NCBI RefSeq assembly: GCF_000341285.1
Contig: NW_005178470.1
Span: forward strand, 149,576 to 170,544
Origin: Galdieria sulphuraria
Taxonomy: Eukaryota > Rhodophyta > Bangiophyceae > Galdieriales > Galdieriaceae
DNA: 20,969 nt
Direction of reading: 5' to 3'
The notes beneath the pieces are model-generated. The model had not been told where the DNA came from and did not search any database. It saw only the letters and a program-made list of their open reading frames with translations. How positions within the stretch are numbered: position 1 is the first letter of the stretch; every line of letters begins with the position of its first letter. The translations under genes were made by a program, and so were the position numbers. This document shows, one piece after another, positions 18,503-20,969 of this stretch.

Positions 18503-20969
18503 ATGATCCACTCATTTAATCAGCTTCATTGCATGGAAACTCTTTGTGAGTTGCTTCATGGAGATAGCCTGAAAAAGGAAGTTTATTTGGAAGAAAATCT
18601 TTGTTTAAGATGCACAAATGCTATACTCCAAAGCAAAGAGTTCCTTTCCTGTCAGAAACTCGAAGTATTGCAAATGTTGAACAAGGTAACAAACAAATAC
18701 GTTGTATCAAGCCGCAGAAAGCAATGGTTCAAAAAAAAATATTAGGACATCGAAGAAAGTGATAATTTGGAAGAGTTGTTGAGAGAAGAAACCGAGGTAT
18801 TCTTTCAAATAGTAGACTCATTGGGATCATGTCTTTCAAGTAGTGACTTAACTATGATGGCCGAAACTGATTTCTCAGAAACTGACTTGTGGTTTGAAAA
18901 TATTTGTTTTTGTTTAAACAATATTATATGCAAAATGCATCGCATATTGGGAAAAAAACAAACTGAGAGTTGCATCGACTTGTTGTTGACACATGTAGAA
19001 CCAAAAGAATGTGAGCAAAGCAGCTTGATGGACAATGAATGTTACCCTCAGGGTTACAAGATCATTTTCTTGCTGTTGTTCCTGATGAAAAAAGATGATC
19101 AGAAGGACGCAGATATATACAATATTACAGCATTAGAGCTTCTGAAAAACAAAAAGGCAGTCAGTCTCATCGTCAATCTCATTTGTTACAGTAACATCCC
19201 GAATATTCGTCTGGTAGCAGCGAGCCTCATATTGCAATGTTTACAAATAGTTTGCTTCCAGGAGAGCACAAACGCTGGGTTTACGGGTTACCACACAAAT
19301 AGTCGACGTTTCGTCCATTTCTCGGCGGAGATTCTGCCAGAAGGTTTTGAGAAAATCTTAGAAATAGAACCAGACTTGAGGAGTCCTGTTTTCCAGGAAT
19401 ATTTAGTTGGGGTTATTTTCTGCCTCATTCGTTGCGGATATCCAAATTTCCAGGCCACAATTGATAAAGTAATTCTATTCTTGCAGTTGAGATGTCTGTT
19501 TCCAGATATTCGGGTAAGGGTTCTCGTTGTGGACACACTTGAGTGTTTGTTAGAAAGAGTCGATTGGACTGGCATAATTCAATATGTCTTTATCACTGGA
19601 ATGCCGGAATACCTTCTTGAGTCTATCAAAACGGCATTTCAAATGAAATTAGAAACTGATGCTGATTTTGATTGCGTCGCATCCTGTTTCGAAGGAACAT
19701 TCGACATTATGCAAAAGCTGCTGCAACTCGGAGAAACTAGAGAAACTAGGTCTTCATTTATATTTCAATCCATTGTTCAAGGCATGGTGTTCTTTCTCAA
19801 GTTCATCAAAGGAAAGAAGCAATTTGAAAATTCCCATCAAACAAATCAAGTATTACTATCATTCTTCAGCTTAACTCATACGCTTTTTGAAGAAAGTACA
19901 TTTGCATCAGAAACAGAGTCAACCAACTCTATCTGTGCTCAGGGACTCATTTCATTGAAATTTTTCAATCCGTTTCTTGATTTCCTTAATAACGATGATA
20001 TGTTTGAAGAAGAAATGGCGTTTCTTATGGTAGAAATGACAAAAGATAGATCTTCTTGCTTGAAAGAGCAACTTGAACTGCTAGTACAAATGAACACAAA
20101 GTTAAAATCGAGAGCTTGTGTATTAAGTGTCGCTTATACAGTGCTCTGTAATATCATTCGAACCACCGAAGAAGAAAGGCCAACAAATTATATCGAAACA
20201 TTTCACCGAATACTGACTCCTCAGTTGACTGAATACAATGTGGAGAATTTGGAAAGCAAAGTTAGTCACTTTTACTCAAGTATTGTACGAATAATCAAAA
20301 AATTTTTTAGAGACAAATAGAAGATTTACTTATTTACTTGCGGATAGTCAACGATTTTCTGGTACCTACATTTTGGAAGGGACAAACTGGTGAAAAATTA
20401 ATCACAACAAGCAAAAAGATATGGAAAAATTTTCATCCTGCTCGACTCTTCTCATTCTTTCAAACATGTGTGAAAACTGGTAAGATGAGCAAACCATATT
20501 TGAAAACTAAATGAAGCCCCTTTGTTAGAAAACAAGACCCAGCTATCCAACAATTTTCGAGCATTCATTGCTAGGTTATTAGCTGTACTAGAGTCTGAAG
20601 TAAATCTCAGTGAAGCAATCACTCTTTTACCCTTAAGTGATGTGGAATTATGCAACAGCTTACAGCAGATTTCCGATGCAAGCTTTGTTTCTTTTAAGTT
20701 AATACTGTTAGATCATTCCATTCGGCGTGAATGGGCACTTGACTTCAGAAAGCTCTGTTATTGCTTAGAAAGCATTTCGGATAAGCTTCCCGAGAAGGAC
20801 TCCATACAAAATGTCCAATTGGCGGAGTTGGTTGCCCAAGTCTGGGTAATTATTTGTAGAGAAACGGCTTGCGCGGACTGTGAAACAATATCTCGAACCA
20901 TCAAGTGCACAAGACAACTACATATCTCCAAGGAATTCATTTCTTTTTCTTCAAACATTTACCAAAGGA
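18503..20969 (+). CDS. Large alpha-helical repeat protein, 3' end beyond the right edge
   Basis: At least 769 residues from four exons; introns 18686-18745 (60 bases), 20261-20310 (50 bases, GTTAGT donor) and 20480-20528 (49 bases, GTAAGA donor). All joins preserve frame, and the last exon is open to the window end. The sequence is almost entirely amphipathic helix with Leu/Ile/Phe/Cys-rich stretches (for example VSLIVNLICYSNIPNIRLVA, then FQEYLVGVIFCLIRCG, then VRVLVVDTLECLLERVDW), as in ARM/HEAT solenoids. No catalytic motif is visible. A short CxxC-like LCLRCTNAIL occurs near residue 35. I weighed the meiotic recombination proteins PRD1/MEI1, which share this style and a similar early Cys pair, but cannot prove it. 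Start: ATG at 18503; an overlapping ATG at 18499 opens a frame of six codons only, and ATG 18533 is an alternative. Confidence 0.8.

Overview
This window reads as compact nuclear DNA from a small-genome eukaryote. Coding parts belong to eukaryotic families (cyclin, AGC kinase, RING-CH ligase, DCAF-type WD40, a probable APC/C subunit, NUBPL). Genes are packed on both strands and interrupted by about 20 very short introns (46-62 bases, GT...AG, with two GC...AG). Organelle-targeted enzymes of bacterial type (biotin carboxylase, biotin synthase, EngB) carry N-terminal presequences. AT-rich DNA, roughly 50-base introns and a nuclear gene for a stand-alone plastid-type biotin carboxylase fit a cyanidiophyte red alga such as Galdieria. 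That assignment is inference, not proven by the sequence alone.

Layout, left to right: (1) minus strand, DCAF6/8-like WD40 protein, 3' end beyond the left edge (<1-2200); (2) minus, cyclin (2535-3833), preceded by a 770-base spacer with E2F-type sites; (3) minus, six-exon biotin carboxylase (4606-6509); (4) minus, EngB GTPase with a long PPR-like N-terminal extension (6624-8123), divergent from (5) plus, a thioredoxin-fold protein (8260-8885); (6) minus, leucine-rich-repeat protein (9007-10023); (7) minus, biotin synthase (10085-11273), divergent from (8) plus, calcineurin-type phosphoesterase (11397-13214); (9) minus, AGC kinase (13310-15700); (10) minus, NUBPL/IND1 (16212-17246), divergent from (11) plus, RING-CH membrane protein (17505-18120); (12) minus, small CDC26-like APC/C subunit (18271-18459), divergent at 43 bases from (13) plus, a helical-repeat protein running off the right edge (18503->20969).

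The exon models were built by hand. For each intron I looked for a GT (or GC) donor and an AG acceptor that restore the family's expected frame, so most boundaries are supported by protein homology patterns, not by transcripts. Two loose themes emerge. One is organelle metabolism and assembly: biotin carboxylase needs biotin, which BioB makes; BioB and NUBPL both depend on Fe-S chemistry; EngB assembles organellar ribosomes. The other is cell-cycle control: cyclin, E2F-like sites, CDC26, an AGC kinase and a possible CRL4 substrate receptor. I see no tRNA, rRNA, transposon, CRISPR array or virus-derived sequence. There is no convincing wholly new system. The most unusual items are the PPR-like/EngB fusion, the two GC-AG introns, and the 43-base divergent CDC26 locus.
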